Shown here: in pieces, positions 1 through 6,686 of the stretch
How the letters are laid out: each line of letters starts with the position of its first letter
Numbering within the stretch: the stretch's first letter is position 1
Source: an uncultured Collinsella sp.
GTDB taxonomy: Bacteria; Actinomycetota; Coriobacteriia; Coriobacteriales; Coriobacteriaceae
Assembly (NCBI GenBank): GCA_900542315.1
Contig: UQMV01000054.1
Span: forward strand, 1-10,430
Direction of reading: 5' to 3'
Length of the DNA stretch: 10,430 nucleotides
The notes under the pieces: model-generated
Databases searched by the model: none
Told to the model about the DNA's origin: nothing
The model's input: only the letters and a program-made list of their open reading frames with translations
Position numbers and translations under genes: made by a program

Positions 1-593
1 GTGGACTGAATGCTGCGGCCGCTCAGACGCTCGCGGATAAACTGTCGCGACTGCTCGTCGGGGGCAAACTGCTCCAGATCGGGCAGGTCGCGAGTGGAGC
101 GCAGACCGAACTTTTCCAAGAAGGCGTTGGTCGTACCGTAGATGATGGCCTGACCGCGCTCGGGGTCGCGGCCGAGCTCGCGCACCAGGCCCTTGTCAAC
201 AAGCGACGCGATAACGCCGTCGGAGTTGACGCCGCGGATGCCCTTGACCACCTCGCGTGTGACGGGCTGGTGGTAGGCGATGACGGCCAGGGTCTCGAGC
301 GCTGCCTGCGACAGTTTTTGCGTGTCCCAGCTCAGCACGTAGGCCTCGACCACATCGTGGTAGGCGGGGTGCGTAAACAAGCGCCAGCCACCGGCGACCT
401 CGCGCAGCTGAAAGCCGCGGTTGGCTTCCTCATACTCAACCTTGAGCTCGGCCAAAAGCGACGCGCACTCGCCGGGGGCGATATCCAGTGCGCCGGCCAA
501 CGCGGGCGCGCTCACCGGGTCGCTCGACACCAGCAGCAGCGCCTCGAGGGCGCCTTTGAGGCTGTTTGCTTCTAGCGTGGAAAGGGTTGACAT
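1..593 (-). CDS. scpB: Segregation and condensation protein ScpB (C-terminus cut by window edge)
   Basis: ScpB is the winged-helix subunit of the SMC-ScpA-ScpB condensin complex; a dimer of it binds ScpA and helps organise and segregate the chromosome in the cytoplasm. The reading frame runs open from the ATG at 593 to the window start, 197 whole codons, which is near the usual ScpB length, so only a short tail should be missing. It begins MSTLSTLEANSLKGALEALL and contains the family core LETLAVIAYHQPVTR, then EVVKGIRGVNSDGVI and the second winged-helix segment with LVRELGRDPERGQAIIYGTT. The start follows the scpA stop by 11 nt, and the Shine-Dalgarno AGGAG overlaps that stop codon, so the two genes are probably translationally coupled. 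Family identity is clear; the true 3' end is not visible. Confidence 0.96.
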   Translation of the reverse strand, partial: MSTLSTLEANSLKGALEALLLVSSDPVSAPALAGALDIAPGECASLLAELKVEYEEANRGFQLREVAGGWRLFTHPAYHDVVEAYVLSWDTQKLSQAALETLAVIAYHQPVTREVVKGIRGVNSDGVIASLVDKGLVRELGRDPERGQAIIYGTTNAFLEKFGLRSTRDLPDLEQFAPDEQSRQFIRERLSGRSIQS

Positions 594-604
594 GGTAGCC
601 GCTC

Positions 605-1414
605 CTATTCGGTGAGCTCGGGGCCCTCGCCGGGAACATATGCCTCGGCGCCCTCGACGCGGTTGATTTGAATGGTTCCAAAGATTTTGTCCTGGCTTAG
701 CGTGAGCGAGCCGCGCTTGGCAAGTTCGAGCATGGCCAGGAAGGTGACGACGAGCTGCTCGGTGGTGGCGTCGCCGTCCAGCAGCTCGCGGAAGGTGCAG
801 GTTCGGTGCGCCATGGTAAAGCGGTCGACCGAGGCCACCGTCAGGTCGAGCGGCACGCGATGCGGTGCCACGTGCTCGGCCTCCAGCAGGAAGGTCTGGC
901 GCTTGCCGTCCAGGTCGGCACAGATGACGGCGAGGCCGCGCAGGGTAATGCCGGCCAGGTAGTCGGGCATAAGGCCCAAGAACTCGGGGTCGGGGCCGGC
1001 AACGCGCGGATGCATGCGGCTCTCGGCCCGCATGCGCGCGCCAAGGGCCGCTGCCGCGCCCTTAAACTGCTTGTAGGCGATCAGGCGCTGGATCAGGACC
1101 TCGCGCAGGGCGTCGCCGTCAAGTGCGCTGAGTTCCTCGAGGTCTTCGTCGTCCTCGTCATCGTCGACGGATTTGCTGGGGGCCTCTTGGGGTACCAGCG
1201 AGGCGGCCTTAATGTCCAAAAGGGTTGCCGCGACCAGCAAAAAGTCGCTCGCCACGTCTAGGTCCAGCGCCTCGATGCGCTCGGCCTCGGCAAGGTATTG
1301 CTCGGCCACCTCGCTGATCGAGATGGCGCCGATATCTACTTTTTGGCGGGTTACCAGCTGCAGCAGCAGGTCGAACGGTCCGCTGTAGACCTGCGTCGAC
1401 ACGCGATACGACAT
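605..1414 (-). CDS. scpA: Segregation and condensation protein ScpA (kleisin)
   Basis: ScpA is the kleisin that bridges the SMC head domains and carries ScpB. The 269-residue product is of normal length. The N-terminal domain begins MSYRVSTQVYSGPFDLLLQL (family hallmark F-x-GPFDLLL..L), followed by VDIGAISISEVAEQYL and the SMC-neck-binding helix DVASDFLLVAATLLDIKA (about residues 53-70). An acidic linker with DDDEDDEDLEE spans about 83-95. The C-terminal winged helix (about 205-255) has the typical order TFRELL, VVTFLAMLELAKRG, and IFGTIQINR. The start is supported by an almost ideal Shine-Dalgarno AAAGGAGGT five bases before ATG. It lies 84 nt after the M50 protease gene and 11 nt before scpB. 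Product confidence is very high. Confidence 0.97.
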   Translation of the reverse strand: MSYRVSTQVYSGPFDLLLQLVTRQKVDIGAISISEVAEQYLAEAERIEALDLDVASDFLLVAATLLDIKAASLVPQEAPSKSVDDDEDDEDLEELSALDGDALREVLIQRLIAYKQFKGAAAALGARMRAESRMHPRVAGPDPEFLGLMPDYLAGITLRGLAVICADLDGKRQTFLLEAEHVAPHRVPLDLTVASVDRFTMAHRTCTFRELLDGDATTEQLVVTFLAMLELAKRGSLTLSQDKIFGTIQINRVEGAEAYVPGEGPELTE

Positions 1415-1432
1415 CTCCGACCTCCTTTGACG

Positions 1433-1483
1433 GCGCCTTCGCGGCGCGGTTTGGGTGCATGTTGCGACCGTTTTACACGGTCG
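1433..1483 (-). other. Two small hairpins in the M50-scpA spacer
   Basis: The 84-nt spacer between the protease stop and the scpA start holds two perfect inverted repeats. The first pairs 1465-1470 (CGACCG) with 1478-1483 around a 7-nt loop. The second pairs 1433-1437 with 1443-1447 (GCGCC/GGCGC) around a 5-nt loop and ends just before the scpA ribosome binding site. On the transcript they come in that order. Neither has a following U-run, so neither is a classical terminator. They could act as mRNA processing or stability elements that set scpA-scpB levels apart from the upstream genes, or they could be chance pairings in GC-rich DNA. Confidence 0.35.
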
Positions 1484-1498
1484 ACCTGTAAGTTTACC

Positions 1499-2182
1499 TT
1501 AGATGCCGGCGATTGCGAAGTTAAGCAGCCGCTCAGCCAGCGGATACACGGTAACGTCGAAATAGCGGCCGATCACGTCGATGCCGGTCCACATGGGCAG
1601 CAGATACAGCACGATGATAAGAATCGGCATGGCGTATTGCTGCAGACGGTAGTAGTTGGCGAGAGCCTTGCCTTTAAGGAACGGGACGATGATCGACGAG
1701 CCGTCGAGCGGCGGAATCGGGATGAGGTTAAAGAACGCGAGCGACAGGTTGACCACAATAAACGTGGCGCCGAAGTTCATGATTTGGGAGGCCACGGCAA
1801 AGGACATGCTGGCATAGAGGTTGCCGTATGCCGCGTGCATGAGGGCGGCGGCCAGGCACGCGAGCGCGACGTTCGATGCGGGGCCGGCTGCGCTCACCAG
1901 GACCTCGTCGCGCTTTGGGTGCTTGAGGTTGTTGAGGTAGACGGGCACGGGCTTGGCAAAGGCGAACACCGGGCCACCGGCCGCGAGCATAAGCAGCGGC
2001 AGGAGGACGGTGCCAAACGGGTCGATATGGTTGAGCGGGTTGAGCGAGACACGACCGCGTGATCGGGCTGTCTTGTCGCCGAGCGCCCAGGCCGCGGCGG
2101 CGTGCGCGCTCTCGTGGATAACAATACCTACGATGACGGCGACGGCGCTGGCAAGCAGGTTCATGAGGTAGCTGCTGGACAT
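1499..2182 (-). CDS. Site-2 protease family (M50) membrane metalloprotease
   Basis: Predicted zinc metalloprotease embedded in the membrane that cuts transmembrane segments of substrate proteins. Of 227 residues, the N-terminal helix (about 9-32) carries the zinc motif HESAH (23-27). The conserved NPLNHIDPFG follows at about 48-57, then hydrophobic helices near 59-76, 94-116 and 135-152. The third metal ligand lies in NLIPIPPLDG (152-161, Asp160), and a last hydrophobic stretch covers about 185-200. This is the short YwhC/Rip3-like form without a PDZ domain. The substrate is unknown. It starts 9 nt after the upstream 98-codon gene with GGGGAG in the gap, and precedes scpA, an arrangement often seen in Gram-positive genomes. 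Catalytic residues are intact, so an active enzyme is expected. Confidence 0.92.
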   Translation of the reverse strand: MSSSYLMNLLASAVAVIVGIVIHESAHAAAAWALGDKTARSRGRVSLNPLNHIDPFGTVLLPLLMLAAGGPVFAFAKPVPVYLNNLKHPKRDEVLVSAAGPASNVALACLAAALMHAAYGNLYASMSFAVASQIMNFGATFIVVNLSLAFFNLIPIPPLDGSSIIVPFLKGKALANYYRLQQYAMPILIIVLYLLPMWTGIDVIGRYFDVTVYPLAERLLNFAIAGI

Positions 2183-2191
2183 GGCGCTCCC

Positions 2192-2488
2192 CTAGCGGAC
2201 GCGGCGCGAGGCGCGCGTGAGCAGATAGTCGGCCACAAACAAGATGACGGCCACGATAGCGTAATCCAGGCGGAACACGCCGCCAAAGGGCGACGTGATG
2301 ACGCCGTAGCCGGCGATGGCACTCGGCAGGGCACGCGAAAGCTCAACGACAAAGCCAACGATCTGCAGCTTGGCGGTGAGGCCGCTAAAGCACAGCAGCA
2401 CGGTCATCGCGCTCATAAAGATGCCGCAGATGCGACAGGCGATGGCGATGATGCTCATCGCCACGGCGGCGGCCTTACGAGAGTTCAC
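2192..2488 (-). CDS. Small three-helix membrane protein, unrecognised
   Basis: I do not recognise this family. The 98-residue product most likely starts at GTG 2488, because AGAGGAG lies seven bases before it and the protein becomes coherent from there (VNSRKAAAVAMSIIAIACRI). Reading from an ATG further upstream would add an arginine- and serine-rich segment that merely shadows the ABC-F gene. About three hydrophobic segments are seen (residues 7-35, 41-58 and 70-90), and the tail TRASRRVR is strongly basic, suggesting a cytoplasmic C-terminus. The start lies 14 nt inside the end of the ABC-F gene, and the stop is 9 nt before the M50 protease start, so it is embedded in the operon and probably coupled at both ends. 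It could assist or be cleaved by the neighbouring protease; that is a guess from position only. Confidence 0.8.
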   Translation of the reverse strand: MNSRKAAAVAMSIIAIACRICGIFMSAMTVLLCFSGLTAKLQIVGFVVELSRALPSAIAGYGVITSPFGGVFRLDYAIVAVILFVADYLLTRASRRVR

Positions 2489-4508
2489 GCGCGGTCTCCT
2501 CTTCGATCTGGGTGGAAAGCTCGAGCCATTCGTCCTCGAGCTTGGGCAGCTCCTGCTTAAGGCCGTTATATTCCCCCAGCGCGGCGTTGAACTTGTCCTG
2601 ATCGGCATAAAGCTCTTCGCTTGCCATCAATTCCATAAGCTCGTCATAGCGGGCGCGCTTTTTGTCGAGCTTAGCCTCGATCTTCTTGAGCTGGTTGCGC
2701 ACGCCCTTGAGCTTTTTGTTGAGCGCGGCGCGGGCCTGGGCCTCGGCGCGCTTTTGCTCCTTGGTCTTTTTGCCCTCGGCCGGCTTAGGCGCCGCGGCGG
2801 GGGTGTCGGTCTGGACGGCGCTGGCTTTGGTGGACTTGGCAGCGGCAGGTGCGCTCTCCCCTGCTGCCTCGGCGGCGGCACGGGCTGTGAGGTCCTCGCG
2901 CTTGTAGAGGTAGTAGTCGTAGTCGCCGTCGTAGACCGTGACCTTGCCGTCGCGGATGTCGATGACGCGGTTGGCCACGGCGCGCACCAGGTGCTCGTCG
3001 TGGCTGATGAGTACGATGGTGCCGGGGAAGTTTTGCAGGGCGTTCTCGAGCATGTCCACCGAGTCGATATCCAGGTGGTTGGTGGGCTCGTCCAGGCACA
3101 GAAGCGCCTCGGGGGCCACGAGCATCTTGGCCAGGGCCAGACGAGCCTTTTCGCCGCCGGAGAGGACGCGGACCTGCTTTTCGATTGCGTCGTTGTCGCT
3201 AAACAGGAAGGCGCCCAGCAGGCTGCGCTGCTGCGGCACGGTCCACTTGGGCGTGACGGTGTCAATCTCTTGCAGGACGGTGTTGGACTCGGTCATGCCT
3301 TCGAGCGCGTGCTGGGCATAGTAGGCCACGCCCACGTTGGTGCCCAGGTCGCGGGTGCCGGTGGTGGGCGACTCAAGGCCGGCGAGGATCTTCATGAGGG
3401 TAGACTTACCAGCGCCGTTGGGGCCGACGAGCGCCACGTGCTCGCCGCGGTAGAGTTTGAGGTCAATATCGCTGTAGATGTGCTTGTTGCCGTAGGACTT
3501 GGACACGCCCTCGAGCCCTACGACCATGTCGCCCGAGCGCGGCGGGTCGGGGAACTTAAAGTCGATGTGCTTGTGGCCCTCGGGCAGGATGACGAGCTCC
3601 TTTTTGATCTGCTCGATCTTACGGATGCGCTCCTGGGCCTGTGCTGCCTTGGTGGGCTTGTAGCGGAACTTGTCGACGAAGACCTGCATGTGGGCGATAT
3701 CGCGCTCCTGGGCAGCACGCTTGGCGCGCATCTGCTCCAGGTTGTCCTCGCGCTGCTTGAGGTAGCTGCTGTAGTTGCCGGTATAGGTGGTTACGCGGCG
3801 GTTCTCGAGGGCGGCGACGTGGTCGACACAGGCGTCCATGAAGGCACGGTCGTGGCTGACGATGAGGACGGCGCCGTCGTAGTTCGCGATAAAGCCGCGC
3901 AGCCACTGGACGCTTTCGAGGTCCAGGTGGTTGGTGGGCTCGTCCAGAAGCAGCAAGTCGGGGTGACGCAGGAAGAGCTTGGCGAGCGCGATGCGCATCT
4001 GCCAGCCGCCTGAGAACTCGGAGCATGGGCGCTCAAAGTCGGTGACCTTAAAGCCCAGGCCGGACAGGATCTTGCGGGCGTTGCTCTCGAGCTCGTAGCC
4101 GCCCAGGTGCTCAAATCGGTCCTGGACCTGGCCGTACTCGTTAAGGAGCGCGTCGACGTCCTTACCCTGCTCGGAGAGCTCGGTGATCTGGGCCTGCAAC
4201 TCGTTGGCGCGCTCGCCCATGCGGCGGATTTCCTTGGCGGCCGCCATGACCTCGGCGAGGATGGTGGTGTCCTTGTGCTCCAGGTTGGTTTCCTGCTCGA
4301 GGTAGCCCACCTGGCAGTCCTTGGCATACTGGACCTGGCCGGCGTCGGGGCTGTCGATGCCCATGATGATCTTGAGCATGGTGGTTTTGCCGGCGCCATT
4401 GGGTCCCACGAGCGCAAAACGCTCGCCGGGGTTGATCTGGAAGGACGCGCCGCTAAAGAGGACGCGCGCGCCGAAGCTTTTTTCGATCTTGTCGACCAGG
4501 AGGATCAT
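2475..4508 (-). CDS. ABC-F family ATP-binding protein (ribosome-associated type)
   Basis: Soluble ABC-F ATPase of 677 residues with two nucleotide-binding domains and no membrane segments. Such proteins act at the ribosomal E site, relieving stalls or in some cases giving antibiotic resistance; this one looks like a housekeeping YheS/YdiF-like member. Domain 1 has Walker A GPNGAGKTT (35-43), signature FSGGWQ (165-170), Walker B LLLLDE (185-190) and switch His219. The interdomain linker (about 247-305) includes FVDKFRYKPTKAAQAQERI. Domain 2 has Walker A GPNGAGKST (362-370), signature LSGGE (449-453), Walker B LLCLDE (469-474) and His503. An Ala/Pro-rich hinge (about 541-580) leads to a charged coiled-coil C-terminal domain (about 581-677). 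Both catalytic glutamates (190, 474) are present. AAAGGCGG lies four bases before the ATG. First gene of the operon; I see no strong separate promoter in the 30 nt after the tRNA terminator. Confidence 0.95.
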   Translation of the reverse strand: MILLVDKIEKSFGARVLFSGASFQINPGERFALVGPNGAGKTTMLKIIMGIDSPDAGQVQYAKDCQVGYLEQETNLEHKDTTILAEVMAAAKEIRRMGERANELQAQITELSEQGKDVDALLNEYGQVQDRFEHLGGYELESNARKILSGLGFKVTDFERPCSEFSGGWQMRIALAKLFLRHPDLLLLDEPTNHLDLESVQWLRGFIANYDGAVLIVSHDRAFMDACVDHVAALENRRVTTYTGNYSSYLKQREDNLEQMRAKRAAQERDIAHMQVFVDKFRYKPTKAAQAQERIRKIEQIKKELVILPEGHKHIDFKFPDPPRSGDMVVGLEGVSKSYGNKHIYSDIDLKLYRGEHVALVGPNGAGKSTLMKILAGLESPTTGTRDLGTNVGVAYYAQHALEGMTESNTVLQEIDTVTPKWTVPQQRSLLGAFLFSDNDAIEKQVRVLSGGEKARLALAKMLVAPEALLCLDEPTNHLDIDSVDMLENALQNFPGTIVLISHDEHLVRAVANRVIDIRDGKVTVYDGDYDYYLYKREDLTARAAAEAAGESAPAAAKSTKASAVQTDTPAAAPKPAEGKKTKEQKRAEAQARAALNKKLKGVRNQLKKIEAKLDKKRARYDELMELMASEELYADQDKFNAALGEYNGLKQELPKLEDEWLELSTQIEEETARELS

Positions 4509-4539
4509 GGTGCCGCCTTTGACCTTGTGTGCCTATATG

Positions 4540-4568
4540 AAAAAAGGCCCCAACTTGCGTTGGAGCCT
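4540..4568 (-). terminator. Rho-independent terminator of the tRNA-Ala unit
   Basis: On the minus strand a 10-bp stem AGGCTCCAAC / GTTGGGGCCT (one G-U pair) with the tetraloop GCAA is followed by six T. It begins about 15 nt after the 3' end of tRNA-Ala and ends about 30 nt before the ABC-F start codon, so it separates the tRNA from the operon, unless partial readthrough feeds the operon. Confidence 0.93.
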
Positions 4569-4583
4569 CATTCAATGCTCGGG

Positions 4584-4656
4584 TGGAGACGAGGGGGATC
4601 GAACCCCTGACCTCTTGACTGCCAGTCAAGCGCTCTCCCAGCTGAGCTACGCCCCC
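4584..4656 (-). tRNA. tRNA-Ala (anticodon GGC)
   Basis: A 73-nt tRNA up to the discriminator base. The acceptor stem is 5' GGGGGCG with 3' CGTCTCC and contains G3:U70, the identity pair for alanyl-tRNA synthetase. The D arm is AGCTCAGCTGGGAGAGC. The anticodon stem-loop CTTGA-CTGGCAG-TCAAG places GGC at the anticodon, reading GCC and GCU alanine codons. The T arm holds GGTTCGATCC. The discriminator is A, but the next bases are CCC, so the terminal CCA is not encoded and must be added by the CCA enzyme. It is flanked by its own promoter and terminator. Confidence 0.98.
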
Positions 4657-4668
4657 GTGCGAAAAAGT

Positions 4669-4697
4669 ACTATACGGGAACTCGGACCACGATGCAA
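4669..4697 (-). promoter_or_regulatory. Sigma-70-type promoter of tRNA-Ala
   Basis: The minus strand shows TTGCAT (4692-4697), exactly 17 bp, then TATAGT (4669-4674), each close to consensus. The -10 box ends 12 nt before the tRNA 5' end, so a short leader is expected. This is one of the clearest promoters in the window. Confidence 0.85.
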
Positions 4698-4809
4698 GGA
4701 CAATTTTGGAAAATTTCGCAGTCGCGGCGCGGGCCGCCATTCGCCCAACGGCCGTCCCGCTGGCGCCAGGCCCATTACCGGGGCCAATCGCGCTCCCGCC
4801 CACCCGGCG

Positions 4810-4971
4810 ATTTCAAAACCATGCCGGTTTACGGGGCCAGGCCGGGAACCCCCGAGCATGCCGTAATCGGTAAAATCAAAACCGCAGGTAGACGGCTTGC
4901 GCATTCCGTGAAATGCAGGGTATGGACGGCCGGTCCGGGTCCAGCCCCGTAATCCGGCATAGTTTTGAAAT
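4810..4971. repeat. Inverted-repeat intergenic element (REP/MITE-like)
   Basis: The 366 bp between tRNA-Ala and the nuclease gene hold no convincing gene. They contain a large imperfect inverted repeat: 4810-4837 (ATTTCAAAACCATGCCGG, then TTTACGGGGC) matches the reverse complement of 4944-4971 at 26 of 28 positions, with weaker similarity for about 9 more bases inward. Within the 106-bp centre a third, diverged copy of the theme is seen on the minus strand (ACCGATTACGGC, then CTCGGGG). The minus strand stays open through the element (reading with NYAGLRGW and DYGMLGG), but that frame runs into the tRNA-Ala promoter and is probably not a protein. From memory, similar sequences recur between genes in Collinsella; this needs a genome search. 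The rest of the interval (4698-4809 and 4972-5023) shows no gene. Confidence 0.65.
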
Positions 4972-5023
4972 GACATTAATTCACTAACAGGCAAACTAGG
5001 TAGTTCTAGCGCCTTGTCGCCGG

Positions 5024-6181
5024 CTAATTTCCGATTTCCAACCAGTTGCACAAAACATTTGCTCGCAGTCGCGTCTCTGCGGATTTCATTGCTTCAGTTT
5101 TGGCTTTATAGCGAATCCCTAAACGGTCGCAGACACTTCTGACTATGGTGTCTAGCTGCTTTGAATCGTTGAGCATATCGTGAGTCACCAGGAATACATC
5201 GAAACCCATGCTCTGGAGCGCAGTCATTCGCTCCGCATCGTGATCAAGTACCGCGCCTGAGCCATGGATGACTTCACCTTGGATCTCGATAATTACTGCC
5301 TTCATTAGGATTGGGTTTACAATCACGATGTCGCCGTAGCAAACCTTTTGACCTGCGATGCTTTGGGCTGCCACGGATAGAGGGGTTAAATCGTTGAGGT
5401 ACACGTATCTGAATCCTGCACCACCTAGACGTCGAGAACGACTTAGAAGCAGGACCCCAGCGACCTCGAGTGGAGACGCAGCAATGCCGATAACCTGCTG
5501 AGTGGCATCATAAAACTGCTTTCCCCACATTTGACTTTTGACCTTGTCGGCGAACCGATGCAGATCGCTTAGCTCGATGAGCGGCTTTCTCATCCAAAGA
5601 GAAGTGCCTTTGAGTTTCGTAACCTCTCTTCCATCCTCACGCTTGTTCGTTTGGCCTTCTTTATCTGTGGCCTTTACGGTTGCGCGGGCGTAAACTCGTT
5701 TCCAAGGAACCTCGTCTTCGCCTTCTCCAAGTTCGAACAAATCCTGCGTGCTGGAATTGCGATTCTCCTCTACCGCCATTTTTAACTGCATTTCGGCAGC
5801 GGGAGCCGGCTCGAAAACAGAAAACCAACCGCAAAGTTCGTACATAGCCAGTACGAGATCTATTTGGGACACAAAGCGTGTCATAGTAAATAACGTGTTA
5901 AGCGGATTGGTGACACTAAAGCCTAAATTAGTGTCGATTGTTGTGCCGGCATCCGATGCCCCTTCCCAGCGAATAGTAGAGCGCAATCCGGAGTGGTGAT
6001 TACAACAACCTGGCGAAGCAACAGCGATAATCGGGGTCTTGAGGACGTCGGTTACGAAAGGGGCTTGGGATAGAGCTCGCCAGCCTTCTTCGGAGTTGGG
6101 TAGGCGTGGGTAGAGGTCACGCACCTGCGGTGGGCAGCGCCAATAGCGGAATGCGGTGTTTGCGCAGACGATTTCGTCCAT
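5024..6181 (-). CDS. Large protein with C-terminal DUF559/Vsr-like nuclease domain
   Basis: A 385-residue protein beginning MDEIVCANTAFRYWRCPPQV. It resembles, from memory, a gut-actinobacterial family with a variable N-terminal part and a C-terminal DUF559-like PD-(D/E)XK fold. The middle has TNLGFSVTNPLNTLF and MYELCGWFSVF (about 84-123), also typical of that family. The nuclease-like part (about 280-358) reads YGDIVIVNP, AVIIEIQGE, then D-H-D-A-E-R-M and GFDVFLVT. Candidate metal or catalytic residues are Asp284, Glu299 and Gln301, with Asp315/Arg318 as the conserved follow-up. Activity and target are unknown; roles in DNA uptake, defence or a toxin pair are all possible. The start at 6181 was chosen for its GGGGAGG five bases upstream; an in-frame ATG at 6355 would add 58 residues of unlike composition behind a weaker site. 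GC content is visibly lower than in the scp operon, suggesting transfer. It stands alone between two tRNA units. Confidence 0.75.
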   Translation of the reverse strand: MDEIVCANTAFRYWRCPPQVRDLYPRLPNSEEGWRALSQAPFVTDVLKTPIIAVASPGCCNHHSGLRSTIRWEGASDAGTTIDTNLGFSVTNPLNTLFTMTRFVSQIDLVLAMYELCGWFSVFEPAPAAEMQLKMAVEENRNSSTQDLFELGEGEDEVPWKRVYARATVKATDKEGQTNKREDGREVTKLKGTSLWMRKPLIELSDLHRFADKVKSQMWGKQFYDATQQVIGIAASPLEVAGVLLLSRSRRLGGAGFRYVYLNDLTPLSVAAQSIAGQKVCYGDIVIVNPILMKAVIIEIQGEVIHGSGAVLDHDAERMTALQSMGFDVFLVTHDMLNDSKQLDTIVRSVCDRLGIRYKAKTEAMKSAETRLRANVLCNWLEIGN

Positions 6182-6269
6182 TTGTGCCTCCCCTGGTATC
6201 GGCCGTAGACCATGCGGTTGTGGTCGTGGACGATTATCTACTGGGGCATCATGCAGGTAAGTACCGGAA

Positions 6270-6290
6270 GCTGACCAAACGCTGACCAAA
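6270..6290 (-). promoter_or_regulatory. Paired direct repeat, possible operator for the nuclease gene
   Basis: The minus strand carries TTTGGTCAGC twice (6281-6290 and 6270-6279), start to start 11 bp, about one helical turn. They sit about 90 bp before the chosen start of the nuclease gene, and about 30 bp before a loose -10-like GATAAT (6233-6238). An in-phase direct repeat is a common shape for a regulator site, but the short repeat could also be chance. If the gene began at 6355 this would be coding DNA. Confidence 0.3.
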
Positions 6291-6417
6291 AGCTTGACGA
6301 GTTCTGCCGAAAAACCGTCGTGTGATAGAAATCCGCTGGAAGGCGCTCTGGGCATGCGGTCCCTGTCTCCACATTTGCGCTCGAATCACATGGGGAGTTC
6401 AATGAAAATGCGGATGT

Positions 6418-6515
6418 GTTTTATACAAAACATGCGATGGCGTCAAAAAAGGGCGCGATAAAAAAATGACGCCTTATACGACTTCGAGTCGATTTTGGTG
6501 TCGGCCTTGGTGTCA
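6418..6515 (-). promoter_or_regulatory. Regulatory-looking region upstream of the nuclease gene
   Basis: The stretch 6182-6520 has no convincing separate gene. It holds three things worth marking. TTGACG (6441-6446) with TATAAA (6420-6425) at 15-bp spacing, or TAAAAC at 17 bp, is a candidate promoter. GGCGTCA (6439-6445) and TGACGCC (6467-6473) form a 7-bp inverted repeat that overlaps that -35. The 8-mer TTGGTGTC occurs twice, at 6495-6502 and 6508-6515, spaced 13 bp. A transcript from here would have a leader of roughly 230 nt before the start at 6181. Confidence 0.3.
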
Positions 6516-6520
6516 AATAG

Positions 6521-6551
6521 AAAAAGGTCAGAGGTTTAACACCTCTGACCT
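6521..6551 (-). terminator. Rho-independent terminator of the tRNA-Val unit
   Basis: A perfect 10-bp stem AGGTCAGAGG / CCTCTGACCT with a 7-nt loop, followed on the minus strand by TTTTT. It lies about 10 nt after the encoded CCA end of tRNA-Val and insulates the nuclease gene from the tRNA. Confidence 0.93.
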
Positions 6552-6561
6552 GCGCTTTTGA

Positions 6562-6636
6562 TGGTGGGCGATACAAGATTCGAACTTGTGACCCCATCCG
6601 TGTGAAGGATATGCTCTACCCCTGAGCCAATCGCCC
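6562..6636 (-). tRNA. tRNA-Val (anticodon CAC)
   Basis: A 75-nt tRNA including an encoded CCA. The acceptor stem GGGCGAT / ATCGCCC is a perfect 7 bp and the discriminator is A. The D arm is GGCTCAGGGGTAGAGC. The anticodon stem-loop is TATCC-TTCACAC-GGATG, giving anticodon CAC for GUG valine codons. The T arm holds AGTTCGAATCT. Unlike the nearby tRNA-Ala it encodes its own CCA. Confidence 0.97.
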
Positions 6637-6656
6637 GTTGCCTTTCGGCAAAAGAG

Positions 6657-6686
6657 ATACTATCATAGCCGCGCGTGGTTTACCAA
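6657..6686 (-). promoter_or_regulatory. Probable promoter of tRNA-Val
   Basis: The minus strand shows TTGGTA (6681-6686), an 18-bp spacer and TAGTAT (6657-6662), each matching consensus at four of six positions. The -10 box ends 20 nt before the tRNA 5' end. An overlapping TATGAT is the alternative -10, but it fits no -35 as well. Confidence 0.5.

Noticed and set aside
2489..2608. Upstream ATG start (2608) for the 98-residue membrane protein
   Set aside because: The added Arg/Ser-rich segment is a shadow of the ABC-F coding region, and GTG 2488 has a well-placed AGAGGAG.
2316..4013. Long plus-strand open frame of 565 codons
   Set aside because: It lies wholly opposite the ABC-F gene and the 98-codon gene; its Val/Leu/Gly-rich translation is the usual antisense image of GC-rich coding DNA and has no domain.
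4647..5051. Minus-strand 134-codon frame through the inverted-repeat element
   Set aside because: It runs through the tRNA-Ala promoter to a stop inside the tRNA gene and owes its repeated peptide theme to the repeated DNA; treated as an intergenic element, not a protein.
6182..6355. N-terminal extension of the nuclease protein from ATG 6355
   Set aside because: The ATG at 6181 has a far better ribosome binding site, and the extra 58 residues look unlike the rest; kept as an alternative only.
4584..6636. Integrative element bounded by the two tRNA genes
   Set aside because: No integrase, no relaxase and no duplicated tRNA 3' end was found; the two tRNAs differ and each has its own promoter and terminator.
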